Positions 42,746-54,492 of a stretch of DNA of 64,000 nt are shown here, in pieces. The notes under the pieces are model-generated. The model was not told the origin of the DNA and made no database searches. It was given only the letters and a program-made list of their open reading frames with translations. Numbering within the stretch: position 1 is the first letter of the stretch; each line of letters begins with the position of its first letter. This DNA comes from Diogma glabrata (lineage: Eukaryota > Arthropoda > Insecta > Diptera > Cylindrotomidae), in contig OY856188.1 in assembly GCA_963693315.1 (NCBI GenBank), positions 271,803,114 to 271,867,113 of the forward strand, given 5' to 3'. A program made the translations under genes and the position numbers.

Positions 42746-45034
42746 TCATGGACACATCACTCGTTCCAATCGATGAAACTTATACGAGGTTTTTTTTACT
42801 GCATGCACACTCGACGAATATTTGTCAGAGAACAAAGAAAAAACTATTTGGTTAATTTATATATACATTAAAAAACTGACCTGATGCACACAACTTTATG
42901 TAAACTTCATTTATTAATTTTACAATTACTGATTTTAACACATGGAAATACAAAATATTTAAAATTCACTTAAAACTAAAAGAGAGAGCTTAGCTCATAC
43001 TCAACCAACTACATGGTAATACAAACAACACTTTTTACTGACAATACTATTCAGATATAAATTCGTAAGAATAAGAGAGCAAAACTACCAAAAACAGTCC
43101 ATTTTATAGAAAAACAAAACTCTACAAATCACAGCTGTCAAGTTTACCAACGATCTCGAAACTATCGAATTAATAATATAGAATAACGAACACATAAATT
43201 CAATGTGAAAATTGAAAATATCGAATGAATGATCAAAATATACCGAACACGTCAATTCAAAATTGAAAGTTTCGTTGACATTTCAAAAGGATTGTTTTGG
43301 TAATGTTTTGCATAATTTTATAAATCTTTAATTGGTTTTGTTTTGATTCTAATTTAAAATATTTTGATTTTTCAGGTAAACTATTTAACAATTCACGATA
43401 ATGCGTGAACAGTCATTATTATCGATTTTTACATAATCGAGGATGCTGAGTTCAATGGTGATGGTAAAAATGTTGACCGGACTAGTCAGGATTAGTATCA
43501 AAATTATCGTCATTATTTCGATTTTAAGATAATCAAAGATGCTGAGTTCGACGGGGAGGATAAAAATGGTGACCGGATTCAGGGTAGTTCAGTAAGGGGT
43601 GGCAGTTGGGGGTCTGGTCATGAATATAATACATTACACAGAACTACCGCTTCATTTTAGTATTGGAAGTCTTATTTTTATTTAAATTATATGCAATTTA
43701 TATTTTATCATATTCACTGTAAAACTAATATTTATATATGTACTATACCGTATGATTACGTTTTGACAGAGTTCGTAGCACTGATTCTGAAAAAATTGTT
43801 TTGAATATTTTATGGGTTTATTTACGTATGTGAAGTTTATAAAATAAAGAATAAATGACATTAAATATTTTATAAACAGATTTTTTTCCGTCTAGTTTAC
43901 TCAATATGGTTTAAAGACGAAATTCAATTATTTATACAATAAAATGATGAGCACTCAAATTGATACAGTCTTATTTTTGTGACATTTGTTTGTATATTTC
44001 AATAATAAAAATATAATAAATATAAAGAATTTGCTGTTTTAGTTTATTATTTTTCTTATTTAATAATTTTAAAATATTTTTCTGCCATGTTCCGACGATA
44101 CATCAATTTGACGATATAATTCAACTAACATTTAAGAATAACCCACTTTTAAGGGGCTCCTTAGCTAAGTAACTCTAGTCTTGGTGTATAATGTATATTT
44201 GAAAATCTTTTATTCTCCACACCAACCTCCAGCTTCTGATTTTGCTCCTATGGTTGCTTGATTGCATATACCAAAGACCTCAATTGGATTCAGTATCCTC
44301 GATTCATAGAGAAACCAATATTAATTATGTGTATTTGAACATTTCCCTAATTTTAGACTCAAACTTTTATCCTCTAGTTGTACTTGCCTGTACCCCAAAT
44401 ATTAATTTCAGCATCAGCATTTCATGCAGTACCCTCAATTTACCCAAAATCAGTACCCATAATATATTTTTGTTAGCATTACCCAGGTAGCACGGCGTGG
44501 ACGTAGAATTTCGGATTTCACTACCCGAATCCAGCCCCCATTTATATCATCATCATTGAACTCAGCATACCCGATTATATTGAAATCGACACCAAACATG
44601 ACATGCAAAAAATATATTTTTTTCTACGATTTTTTCTACCCTTGGGAGTAAAAAATGCTTATGTCACCGATCAGGGAGTAATATGGGGAGTTGTATTTGT
44701 AATTAAATTCTGATTCTCACGATACCCCACATGACATGTTTTACTCATTTAATGTGTCAACGCCACCCACGGGGTTTATTGGGGGTAGGGGTGCAAACCA
44801 ATTTTTGGACTCAAAAGCTACGCCCGTCTGAATAAATTTATCTCTTCTCATTTATTTTATATAGATTTTAATATGCTACAACTTGAAGAGGGTGTAGAGG
44901 GGTGGGGATGCATCCTACCATCCCAATCTCATAAAGTTTTCGGGAGACGGCCAAGCCCGATCGATTGATGCCAAATTTGTGAAAAATTTTTAATTTCCGC
45001 GACTGCCTGATTCTTAAAAAAAAACGATAGTTAA

Positions 45035-45895
45035 AGAGATAGAAAACCTGTTAAACTAGATCTTAGCCATGCACGTTTCACAGATGTCTAACAACGTCCA
45101 TGGAACCCCTTTAGCAGTTGAGCATGATTGCATTTCATAACGTAATGACATGCAGATCCGTCCTACTACCTCTGAATATGACTGTCACTCGAACAAGCCT
45201 CCTCTTACCAGACTGCATTTCACTGGTTTTCATCCTCAATACGACACAATTGGTTGCAGAGCTCAGTGTATAACTTAGCCACACAGTTTTCCCCTATCGG
45301 GAAAGTCGAAGGTTGTGTAGAGTATCTCATTTTCTGAAAACAAACACCAGCTCTCAAGCTTCACAGGCAGATGCGGCCACCAATACTGACCCAAAAATGT
45401 ACAATCGCCATTCTAGAGGATGCAGAATACAATAATAAATAAATCCAACATTCAACCAGAAACGTACCCTCCAACTTCACGTAGCAACATGTGCTCTAAC
45501 CAATCCACCGGGAAACAATTGACTTTTTACCGAAAATTCTATCGTTGGAATAGCTATTCGTGAATTGCTGAAAAGTGGTGCCATCATCACAGTACTGGGC
45601 TGTAGTGCTGACATATTTCTTTGAAACAACCGGCCTAAAACTGTGGGTTGCCGTTTTTTTATTTCAACAGCTAGCAGATCTAAACATCAAACCTAAGAAT
45701 TCATTCACGCACTGGTCCAGTATGGGGGGCGATCTCAAATCATGTCAATCTTTATCGCCTCTAGTTTACAACAATCCTTACATCTGATGCTTAATTTCTG
45801 GAAAACTTTTGGTCTTCAACCCACTTTCACCTGCAAAATAAAACCGGTATCCCTCTTCCCTCACCAAATCAACATACTTTAACCGCCGTCAGCAA
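45035..45895. other. GC-richer stretch, probably decayed gag/protease of the Gypsy element to the right
   Basis: The composition resembles the pol remnant that follows, not the AT-rich surroundings. No motif is clear enough to name a domain. Confidence 0.35.
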
Positions 45896-47877
45896 CACTG
45901 GCTTGACCAGCTTATTCCCCAGTTTCCGCTGTGTTAAGCGTCATGGTGTAGAGCGCATGTCTTTGGTTATTTATCTTATTGATAATGGTGAGGACAAGCC
46001 AGTAAAACATCGTTAGTTTTCTGTTTATTCCGCTGTCCAAAAAGAAGTGTATACAGAACTAGATCGCATGATTTGAAGCTGGAGTGGTCGAGGCAAGTGA
46101 AAACTCTTGTAGTTCTCCGGTGGCTGTGGGGCAAATGGTAAAACGCGGCCTTGTCTGGATGCAAGCAAGCTAAATGAGGTCACTAAGAAAAACGATTTTC
46201 TTGATACATCATTTATTTCAAGCATCGATCTAAAAGATGCTTTTTGGTCAAATTCACTTGACCCCGCTTCTCGAGACAAAACTGCATTCAGCATACCAGT
46301 ACAACCATTATACCAGTTTATTAACAATAACGCCATTCGGTTTATGGCGGGTAATGAACAACGTAATACCCATAAACTCCACGATCGGATATTTGCATAC
46401 CTAGACGGCCTACTGGTAACTTCTTCTACTTTCAGGAGCATGTTTTCCTTACCTCTGACATGACAGCACCGCTTAGAGATACAGGTCTTACCATTAATTT
46501 GGAGAAAGCCCAGATCTTCATAAAAAGATCAAATATCTATTATCTAATTTATGTGGTTGACCATGGCGTGCTACGTATCAACCAAAAAGAAGAAAAAGTA
46601 TAGATTTTCCCATTCCACAAACCTTAAAACAATTCCCATATTTTCTCTGGTTTACTGGTTGGAGACGAAAATTTATTTGGAGTAAAGAAGAACAAGGTTT
46701 TGATTCCCTAAAAACTCACTGGTTATAGCAACAGCTCTCGTCAACCCTGATTTCGCTCGTGGTTTTATATCTAGTGTGATGCTAGTACTACAGGGATAGA
46801 AATTGCGATGTTTCAAAAATCTGACGACGAAACGGAACATCTTTTGTCATATATGTCACATAAGCTTAATTTGGCTCAACGGAATTATAGTGTCACAGAA
46901 CTGGTAAGCCTTGCAGTAGTTCTCCGTTAAAAAATTCAGAATCTACGAAGAAGAACATCCGTTTAATGTCATCATGAACAACTCTAATCTAAAGTGTCTC
47001 ACGTCTTTATCAGGTAGGCTGGCCAGAAGGTGTCTTAAGTTGCAGGTGAACGATTTTGATTCTCCCTCTCGGCTTAAAACTGACGAGATCAATAGTTCAG
47101 GGAGCGATGACCAGGATGTTGTGATGCATCTTGATATTCCCTCCGAACATTTTAAGGACCCAGTGTACCTAGCACTACAGGCTCACATAAAAACTAACAT
47201 TCGCGAGAAGTAGATGGTCGTATCTACATACAAACTAACGTAGGGTTGAAACACCTGAACAAACATGAAAACTGGAAACTTTTGGTTGTCATCCCAATGC
47301 GAAATTTTCTCATCTGTAAAGGTCCTAGTGCTCCAATTTCAGCTCACTTAGATGGGACAGAGTCACAAATAAACTACAGCGTATGTGTTTTTGATCATTT
47401 TAAGCTCCAGACGTTAAAGAATATGTACAGAATCGTCAGTCCTGTCGATTGAATAAATGCGCTAATGAGACACTGCGAAAGAAAACTATCCCTTCCAGAG
47501 AATATGTGTTGATTTTCAGGGACCTTACCTTTGGTCAAAATGGGACAATACGCACCTCACTATTGCCTTAAATCACTTCAGCCGGTTTGTTTGTGCTGTA
47601 AAAACTTCTTCGACAAGTAAAACCAGTAACTTAATCAACTTCCTAAAGTCCAATATTTTTAACTGGCGTCATTTGTGTCGGACAAGTTAACCAATTTGAG
47701 TCCCACCTACAAGCTAACTCACTCAAAACCATCGGAGTCTTGCATATATTTACTTAAAAATATTTACCTTAGTCCAACAATTCAAAACAAGTAAACCGTT
47801 CCATGGCGTCTTCGTTCATTGATCACAAAACCTGGAATATTCATCTAAACGAGAGTACTTCAGCCTATCGAAACGTC
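45896..47877 (+). pseudogene. decayed Ty3/Gypsy pol (RT, RNase H, integrase start), interrupted by BEL
   Basis: The + strand shows, over shifting frames, IDNGEDKPVKHR (45965-46015), VYTELDRMI (46045-46075), the RT blocks IDLKDAFW and LDPASRDKTAF (46220-46300), FAYLDGLLV where YLDD is expected (46390-46425), VVDHGVLRI (46550-46580), the RNase H blocks CDASTTGIEIAMFQ and LNLAQRNYSVTELVSLAVV (46780-46930), SGRLARRCLKLQ (47010-47050) and an integrase part with LTIALNHFSRFVCAVK (47550-47600). The order is that of one Ty3/Gypsy pol. It has many stops and a degenerate catalytic box, so it is dead. The integrase frame reaches 47877 and continues at 55192 beyond the BEL insertion. Confidence 0.9.
47873..47877. 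repeat. 5-bp target duplication (left) of the BEL/Pao element
   Basis: ACGTC directly before the LTR. It is repeated at 55187-55191 directly after the other LTR. Five base pairs is usual for BEL/Pao integrases. Confidence 0.93.
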
Positions 47878-48571
47878 TGAATGCGCTTGAACGATGCTTA
47901 GTTTTTAATCGAACGCGCAAACTTAAAAGAAATGGATGAATGGAAGCAGACTTTCAATTTAATGCACTATTTTAGAAATACATCACAAAATTATCAACTA
48001 AACCTTTATTTGGATGCACTGAGTGTTTATATCATAACAACATTTATTGCACCAACAAAAATAAAAAATGAAGAAAGCAACAAAAATGTCTTGTTTTATA
48101 GAAATATTATTTAATTTACAAATATATATATATAGATTTCAATAACAATTTAATTACCACATATTTAATTTAATTGTAATAAAAAATATCTTTAAATTTT
48201 AATTAGTGTCTTTTAGTTATAAATTTTATTTAATCAAATCTTTAATTTTAAATAATATATTTTATTTAATATTTACCAATCTGTACGCGTTGATCTTCAA
48301 AGGGAAAGTGAATTTTAGAATTTTTGACGTAAGAATTGATTGCTCAATAAAAGGAAATTTATTCTATAGTTCAATGGAACATAAGGTTTTTATCGTTTTT
48401 AATAGTCGAGACATAAACCAACTAAGGTAAAATATCGTTCGTACGAATTGGCAAATATTTACATATGCAGTATTTAAAATTTTAAGCAACTAATAATTGA
48501 AAATTGTGTTATGTATTTCATTGTAAATTTATATATTTTTTTATTGCTATTTATTATTAGAGAACATAACA
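47878..48571 (-). repeat. 3' LTR of the BEL/Pao element
   Basis: On the element strand it runs TGTTATG...GCGCATTCA. It is essentially identical to 54493-55186. Short open frames in it on the + strand also occur in the other LTR and are not genes. Confidence 0.95.
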
Positions 48572-48590
48572 TACTGGCCCCAAAAAATAT
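48572..48590 (-). other. putative polypurine tract of the BEL/Pao element
   Basis: On the element strand the sequence before the 3' LTR is ttttttggggccagta. The G-run lies in the place where the plus-strand primer is made, but the tract is not a clean purine run, so its exact limits are unsure. Confidence 0.4.
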
Positions 48591-48899
48591 ATAAATTTTA
48601 TGATTACCAATCTTCAGTTTTATGCAGAAATATGATATAACTTTCAGGAATAACTTTTATAACTTTCAGGAATAGTATATCATATTTAATATTTTCAATG
48701 TTATTAATAATGTTAGTTATATTTTTAGGTAGGTCAGCAAATAACAGAAATTAATATTTAATGATATAGTGCAATTCAGATTATATTAAAAATTGTATGT
48801 AGTTTTAAGAAAATGGTTTAGTGTTAAGATAAAGGATAAAACTTAGCAATAAATGTAAATTTAGAGAACAATTCTTAAATAAGTTATTTTGTGTTTATA
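48591..48899 (-). other. 3' untranslated region of the BEL/Pao element
   Basis: A/T-rich sequence between the stop codon and the polypurine-like tract. No ORF or motif recognised. Confidence 0.6.
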
Positions 48900-51800
48900 T
48901 TAGTAATTAGGTAATACGGTTAACTTAACTATAGGTCTGTTGATTTCTCCTTTTGCTGTTTTAATAGTCGCCACTCGAACTAAGCCATCTTTTCCTTCAT
49001 GAAGTTGTTTAATTCGTCCAAGAGGCCAGCATAACTTTGGAACATTATCCTCTTGAATGATGACAAGTTGATTTTCTTCTAAGTTTTTCTTTCTTTCTTG
49101 CCATTTCTGCCTTTGATTAAGTGAAGTTATATAGTCTCGTGACCAAATTTTCCAGAAACTTTGTACGCGTGTCTGGATATTTTGCCACTTTGATAATCTA
49201 GATGTTTTAATATGATCCAAGTTTGGTTCTGGAATAGATGTTAGTGGTTCACCTATGAGGAAGTGAGCAGGAGTTAAAGCATCGTATGTTGATGCATCTT
49301 CAGAAACTGCACATAAAGGTCTTGAGTTTAATACCGCTTCGATTTGATTAAGTAGCGTTGTTAATTCTTCAAATGTAAGATGTGTTGTACCAGTAACTCT
49401 TCTCAATTGCTGCTTGACAGACTTTACATTGGCTTCCCATAAGCCACCAAAGTGAGGAGCGCTTGCTGGGTTGAACTTGAAGACTATATTCTGAAAGGAT
49501 AGAAATTGTGATATAGAATTTAAATGAACTTCCGTCTTAAACAGTTCAAAAAGTTCATGTAGCTCTCTTCTACATCCAACGAAATTACTCCCGTTGTCCG
49601 AATAGATCTCCACAGGGACGCCTCTTCTTGATACAAATCGCTGAAGTGCTGCAATAAAGGATGTAGTAGTCATATCGCTCACTACTTCCAAATGAATTGC
49701 CTTCACTGACATACACACGAAGAGTGCTATATATCCCTTTGTTATTTTACATCGGCCTCTTGCAGTTTTTTCTTTCAAATAAATTGGACCAGCATAGTCA
49801 ACACCAGTATACAAAAATGGACGTCCAGAACTGACTCGAGCTTCAGGTAAATTTCCCATGAGTTGTTGGTTTGATAATTTTTTTTGTTTAAAGCAGGAAA
49901 TACATTTGGATGTTTGAAATCTTACCATATTTCGACAATTGAGTACCCAAAACCTTTGACGTAATATACTGGTTAATAGCGATGATCCGGGATGTAAATA
50001 ACGTGTATGGTACTCGTTTATAATGTATTGACTTAGCACATGATTTTTAGGAAGTATTATGGGATGTTTAGTATCAAATGGACATTTGGATTCTTCAATG
50101 CGTCCACCAACTCTTAAAATATTATTTTCGTCTAGAAATGGTGTAAGAGACTTCAAAGGGCTGCCTTTTGAAACATCTTTATTTTTCTTTACATCGTTAA
50201 TCTCTTGTGAAAATGCTTGTGACTGGGCCCATACAAAACATAAATTCTCGGCAAATTTCAACTCGTCCACGGATACAGGAGGAATCTTAACATCTTTGCT
50301 GCTCATTTTTGAAAGATTTTTCCTTGAACTTAAATTGGATATGAATCTGAAAATATAACTTATTATTCTTTTGATTTTTGAAAACTTTGATATTTTCTCA
50401 AAGAGGTTAGATATAATGTTCATTTTAATATTAGTATGAAAGGTTTTTATAAAGTTAGGTCTTTCTTCTAAATCACTAATATTAATATTTTTCACTTCAT
50501 TGTTCACTTTGGCTGAAGGCCAACACTTTTCACTTTTATTAAGAAATGTTGGGCCATTCCACCACATACTGGAATCAGCTAGTAATAAAGGTGATAAACC
50601 ACGAGAAGCAAGATCTGCAGGATTTTCCTTTGATGTAATATGCCTCCAATGTTGACGAGGAAGGAAATCTAATATTTCAGATGTACGATTCCCAATGAAG
50701 CAATTCCATCGTCGAGGGTGATCTGATAGCCAGTGCAAAACGATTGCAGAATCTGTCCAAGCATAGATATCGTTAAAATGTATATCCATGGATAGAATTA
50801 TAAATTTTGCCAGACGACAAAGCAGGACAGCTCCACAAAGCTCCAATCGGGGTAACGAAACTTGTTTGATTGGAGCTACTTTTGTTTTAGCGGTAATCAT
50901 GTGTGTTGTTATAATTCCTTGATCATCTTCGCATCGAATATACGCCACTGCACCATATGCTGATTCTGATGCATCGGAAAATATGTGTAGTTGTATATTT
51001 CTTTTATTTTCTGATGATGGAAATAATAATCTAGGTATTAGAATTTTCTCTATGTCAGACAAACAGCTTTTCATTTCAATCCATTGTTTCTTTATACGTT
51101 CAGGTAGTTCATCGTCCCAATCTAATTTTTGCAGCCACAGAGACTGGAATAGAATTTTAACTGATACGGTTATAGGTGCAAGCCATCCTAATGGATCAAA
51201 AATCTTAGCCGCTTCTGATATCAGTGTTCTTTTCGTTGCTTTTTGATCAGGAATAGAGGCCACTTTGAATGAAAAATAGTCTTTAGCTGGATTCCAATGT
51301 AATCCTAAAGTTTTGACTGTGGCACAATCATCCAGTTTAAGTGGTTCAATTTCACGATCTGCTTCTGGAATTATCTTTATAAGATCATGTGAATTAGACA
51401 TCCATTTTCGTAATTTAAAACCACCCTTGCTTAACATAGATGACATCTGTTGAACTATATCCTTTGCTTGGAGTATATTATCGCATCCAGTTAACATATC
51501 ATCGACGTAAAAGTCCTTTGTTGCGATTGTGGCGGCTAACTGAAAATCTTTTTCATAATCCTTGGCAATTTGATGCAATGTTCTAATTGCTAAAAAAGGA
51601 GCACTGGAAGTTCCATATGTCACTGTTGATAATTTGTAGTGTGTTATTTCATCAGATGAGTTATTGCGCCATACGATTCTCTGAAAGTTTCTGTCTTCGT
51701 TGTGCACCGTGACTTGGCGATACATCTTCTCCACATCTGCAGTGATTGCTATTTTGTGAAGACGAAACCTTAAAATGATAGTCATTAAATTTTGCTGAAT

Positions 51801-54302
51801 CGTAGGTCCAACTAATAATATATCATTTAACGAAATACCACTCGCTGTAACACAAGAACTATCAAAAACAGCGCGAAGTTTTGTAGTAGTACTAACGTCC
51901 TTCAATACAGCATGATGTGGCAAATAATAATGATCCGATGAATCAACTTCACTATTTGGAACCTTTTCCATATGACCCAAATTCTCATATTCCTCCATAA
52001 ACTTGCAATATTGGTTTTTAAGCTCGATGTTTTTTTTAAATCGTCGTTCCATGGCAAAAAGTCTTACTTTAGCAGCGTGAATGAAACTTCCCAGAAGCTG
52101 AGGCGAATCTTTAAATGGAAGTTTGACAATATATTTTCCATCTTCACCTCGGCTAAGATGTTGAATATAATGATTTTCCGCCAACTGCTCAGAATCTGTA
52201 TATTGAGGAGGACTATAAACTTCTTCTAACTCCCAGAATTTTTGTAATGCCTTTAACTCATCTTCGAAATTTGATGTAACCGTATGAAAGATTTTCATCG
52301 GCTGTCTATCCATATCATTTTTTGAATTAAAGCGGCCACCCAAAATCCAACCAAATATTGTGAGTTGAGCACATGGATGATCTTTAGTTTTAATTTGATC
52401 CGGAAGAATAATATCAAAGAATACATCAGCACCAAGAATTAAATCAATTTCACCAGGTGTGTTATAGGTGGGATCAGCTAATTCCAATTCTCGTACTTTA
52501 GACCATTTTGAGTCATCAATCTTCCGAGATGGCAATAATGACGTTAATTTAGGAAGTATTAAAGCTTTAATTTTTAACAATGTATTCTTATCATGTATTG
52601 AAGTAATTTCCAGCTCCACTAATCCTTTTGTTACACCAGCTTTTTTTGCGGCAAGTCCGTCAACAGAAACACAAGCTTGCTTTCGTAGTAGTCTAATACG
52701 CTGCACACAAGTTTCGCTGATTAGAGTCGATTGAGAGCCAGAATCGAGTAAAGCCCTAGCAGTGTGAATTTTTCCTGTAGAATCACTAACGTGCAATAAT
52801 AATGTTGACAATAACGTGTGCGAAGGATTTATATCAGTTACACTGCGAGAGGGAGAAGAGCAATTAAATTTTGCGTTTTTAATATCAGATTGGTAAATAT
52901 ATTTTTTATTTCGCGAAAACGACACTGAACCCGAAACCGAACTTTGTTTATTTTCACTAACCAAATCAGATTTATGATTACATGTTGGGTTGCTTTCATC
53001 AACGGTGAGATTACATAGTCCCAAAGCGACTGTGGTGTGCGTATCAGCAGCATAGTGGTTTGAGGTTGTAGGTTGTTGATCATTCGTAGATGTTCCATCT
53101 TTGATATGCACTAGTGTGTGATGTTTCTCTTTGCAGAAAAAGCATTTTAAATCCATAGTGCAAGAACTTAAATCGTGGTCTGGTTTCAAACATAGATGAC
53201 ACAAATTGTTTTGTATCACAAATTGCTTTCTTGCCTGCGCCCCTAGTCTCTTGAACCGAAAACATCTAAAAAGAGGATGATTATTACTACACATCGCACA
53301 TGAACTAGCTTTTGTAAACGTAGAATGCACTTTAGTTGTGGCAGGCGGTCGATTGGAGAAAGTTTTTCTAGGTCCAGCGCAAGCCTCCAAAGCATCACAA
53401 CGATCTGTTAGGAATTTCAATAAGTCATCTACTGTTGGAAAATCTATATTATTAGAGTGTTGAGCCCATGCCTGTTGTGTATCTGCATCTAACTTCTTAA
53501 ACAATATATAAATCAGCCACGGATCTCTCGATTCCCACGAACTGCCAAGTGCCTTTAGACCTCGTAATATCTCATCAGATATATCGCATATTTGACGTAG
53601 TGGTTTTATTGTTGCCGATACTGCTGCTGGTTGATTAATAAACACATCAATTAATTCTTTAACAGTATTTTTTTTCTTGTCATAACGTTTCACTAACTTT
53701 TCCCAAGCTTCGTTGTAATTAGCATCTGTAATCGGCATATGTCTAATTAAGGATGCAGCATCACCTTTAAGTAACCCTTTCAAATACTGAAATTTGTGTA
53801 CATTCGATAAAGTTTCAACATTATGTACAGTATTAGTGAACTGATCTTGAAAAGATTGCCATTTTGCATAATCACCAGTGAAAGGTTCAATAATAACACG
53901 TGGTAATCGAATATCTGAAGCGTGATAAGTAGATCGATCACCAAATCCCTCGAACATTGTACGACTCTGGGTATTATCCAATTGGTTAACGGCAATACTA
54001 GGACTGCGAATATTCAATAGCCTCTTGAGTGATGCTTTAGTATCAAAATACCTGTCTTGAAATTCATCAGATTCAGACATTTGTCCAGCATTAAGAACTA
54101 TTTGATTATCGACATCATGAAACTCAGCCCAAACTTCATTTAATTTTTCCAGCCTAGTTTCAATTTGCTCTTTATTAGAAGCTTGGCCAGCATCTAATTC
54201 CGCCAAGCATTTATCAGCAAATTTCTTAATATTTGTGACAGTACTTTTTATTGTACCGCGTTTTTTAATTAGAGCTGACAACTCAGACATTTTGGAATAC
54301 AA
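48900..54302 (-). CDS. BEL/Pao gag-pol polyprotein (intact, 1800 aa)
   Basis: A single uninterrupted frame encodes all parts needed for retrotransposition. In order: a gag N-terminus with a DUF1759-type block (LPRVIIEPFTGDYAKWQSF, ~130-270); Cys/His knuckles around CAMCSNNHPLFRCF (~335-395); an aspartic protease with ALLDSGSQSTLIS (~519); reverse transcriptase with LRAVFDSS, ITADVEKMYRQV and the catalytic FYVDDML (~927); RNase H with FSDASESAYGAVAY (~1110) and WTDSAIVLHWL; integrase with an HHCC-type zinc region (YLHPGSSLL...CISCFKQK, ~1437-1470) and the D-D-E triad in GVDYAGP (~1502), YSDNGSNF (~1570) and GGLWEANVK (~1620); and a C-terminal DUF5641-like domain (WPLGRI...). No env follows. 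The start is the first ATG after the leader. Length and domain order are normal for the family, with no broken residue seen, so it may be autonomous. Confidence 0.97.
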   Translation of the reverse strand: MYSKMSELSALIKKRGTIKSTVTNIKKFADKCLAELDAGQASNKEQIETRLEKLNEVWAEFHDVDNQIVLNAGQMSESDEFQDRYFDTKASLKRLLNIRSPSIAVNQLDNTQSRTMFEGFGDRSTYHASDIRLPRVIIEPFTGDYAKWQSFQDQFTNTVHNVETLSNVHKFQYLKGLLKGDAASLIRHMPITDANYNEAWEKLVKRYDKKKNTVKELIDVFINQPAAVSATIKPLRQICDISDEILRGLKALGSSWESRDPWLIYILFKKLDADTQQAWAQHSNNIDFPTVDDLLKFLTDRCDALEACAGPRKTFSNRPPATTKVHSTFTKASSCAMCSNNHPLFRCFRFKRLGAQARKQFVIQNNLCHLCLKPDHDLSSCTMDLKCFFCKEKHHTLVHIKDGTSTNDQQPTTSNHYAADTHTTVALGLCNLTVDESNPTCNHKSDLVSENKQSSVSGSVSFSRNKKYIYQSDIKNAKFNCSSPSRSVTDINPSHTLLSTLLLHVSDSTGKIHTARALLDSGSQSTLISETCVQRIRLLRKQACVSVDGLAAKKAGVTKGLVELEITSIHDKNTLLKIKALILPKLTSLLPSRKIDDSKWSKVRELELADPTYNTPGEIDLILGADVFFDIILPDQIKTKDHPCAQLTIFGWILGGRFNSKNDMDRQPMKIFHTVTSNFEDELKALQKFWELEEVYSPPQYTDSEQLAENHYIQHLSRGEDGKYIVKLPFKDSPQLLGSFIHAAKVRLFAMERRFKKNIELKNQYCKFMEEYENLGHMEKVPNSEVDSSDHYYLPHHAVLKDVSTTTKLRAVFDSSCVTASGISLNDILLVGPTIQQNLMTIILRFRLHKIAITADVEKMYRQVTVHNEDRNFQRIVWRNNSSDEITHYKLSTVTYGTSSAPFLAIRTLHQIAKDYEKDFQLAATIATKDFYVDDMLTGCDNILQAKDIVQQMSSMLSKGGFKLRKWMSNSHDLIKIIPEADREIEPLKLDDCATVKTLGLHWNPAKDYFSFKVASIPDQKATKRTLISEAAKIFDPLGWLAPITVSVKILFQSLWLQKLDWDDELPERIKKQWIEMKSCLSDIEKILIPRLLFPSSENKRNIQLHIFSDASESAYGAVAYIRCEDDQGIITTHMITAKTKVAPIKQVSLPRLELCGAVLLCRLAKFIILSMDIHFNDIYAWTDSAIVLHWLSDHPRRWNCFIGNRTSEILDFLPRQHWRHITSKENPADLASRGLSPLLLADSSMWWNGPTFLNKSEKCWPSAKVNNEVKNINISDLEERPNFIKTFHTNIKMNIISNLFEKISKFSKIKRIISYIFRFISNLSSRKNLSKMSSKDVKIPPVSVDELKFAENLCFVWAQSQAFSQEINDVKKNKDVSKGSPLKSLTPFLDENNILRVGGRIEESKCPFDTKHPIILPKNHVLSQYIINEYHTRYLHPGSSLLTSILRQRFWVLNCRNMVRFQTSKCISCFKQKKLSNQQLMGNLPEARVSSGRPFLYTGVDYAGPIYLKEKTARGRCKITKGYIALFVCMSVKAIHLEVVSDMTTTSFIAALQRFVSRRGVPVEIYSDNGSNFVGCRRELHELFELFKTEVHLNSISQFLSFQNIVFKFNPASAPHFGGLWEANVKSVKQQLRRVTGTTHLTFEELTTLLNQIEAVLNSRPLCAVSEDASTYDALTPAHFLIGEPLTSIPEPNLDHIKTSRLSKWQNIQTRVQSFWKIWSRDYITSLNQRQKWQERKKNLEENQLVIIQEDNVPKLCWPLGRIKQLHEGKDGLVRVATIKTAKGEINRPIVKLTVLPNY

Positions 54303-54472
54303 TTATACTAATATTGTTCCAAATAAAAAATAGTGTTGTGAAACTAAAATATGTAAACAGTAACTACACTCAACACTATATAATTCAAATGTCTTTATTA
54401 AAGTTCTAATAGTATTAATTAAACGCGCGTAATATTCACGAAATGTTATGCAAAATAGGAATTGGTTCCAAA

Positions 54473-54490
54473 ATCCGACACGAAGGACCA
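54473..54490 (-). other. primer-binding site of the BEL/Pao element
   Basis: On the element strand, two bases after the 5' LTR, the sequence TGGTCCTTCGTGTCGGAT begins with TGG, as needed to pair with the CCA end of a tRNA. I do not assign the tRNA. Confidence 0.75.
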
Positions 54491-54492
54491 AA

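Larger units (their letters stand above)
40929..45031. mobile_element. 4.1-kb non-autonomous element with ~530-bp terminal inverted repeats
   Basis: The termini actatcgttttttttt...agaatc and their reverse complement start at 40929 and end at 45031, with TAA directly outside on both sides (40926-40928, 45032-45034). The arms (to about 41460 and from about 44500) stay similar throughout, e.g. aactttatgagattggg, aaataaatgagaagagata, cccgtgggtgg-gttgacacatta and gtttggtgtcgatttcaat. They differ at many positions, so the element is not young. The interior holds only tandem repeats. A 3-bp TAA duplication would fit a PIF/Harbinger-type element, but no transposase is present. Confidence 0.75.

Noticed and set aside
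47932..48430. Two small open frames repeated exactly at 54547 and 54821
   Set aside because: They lie in the two LTRs of the BEL/Pao element and are identical because the LTRs are.
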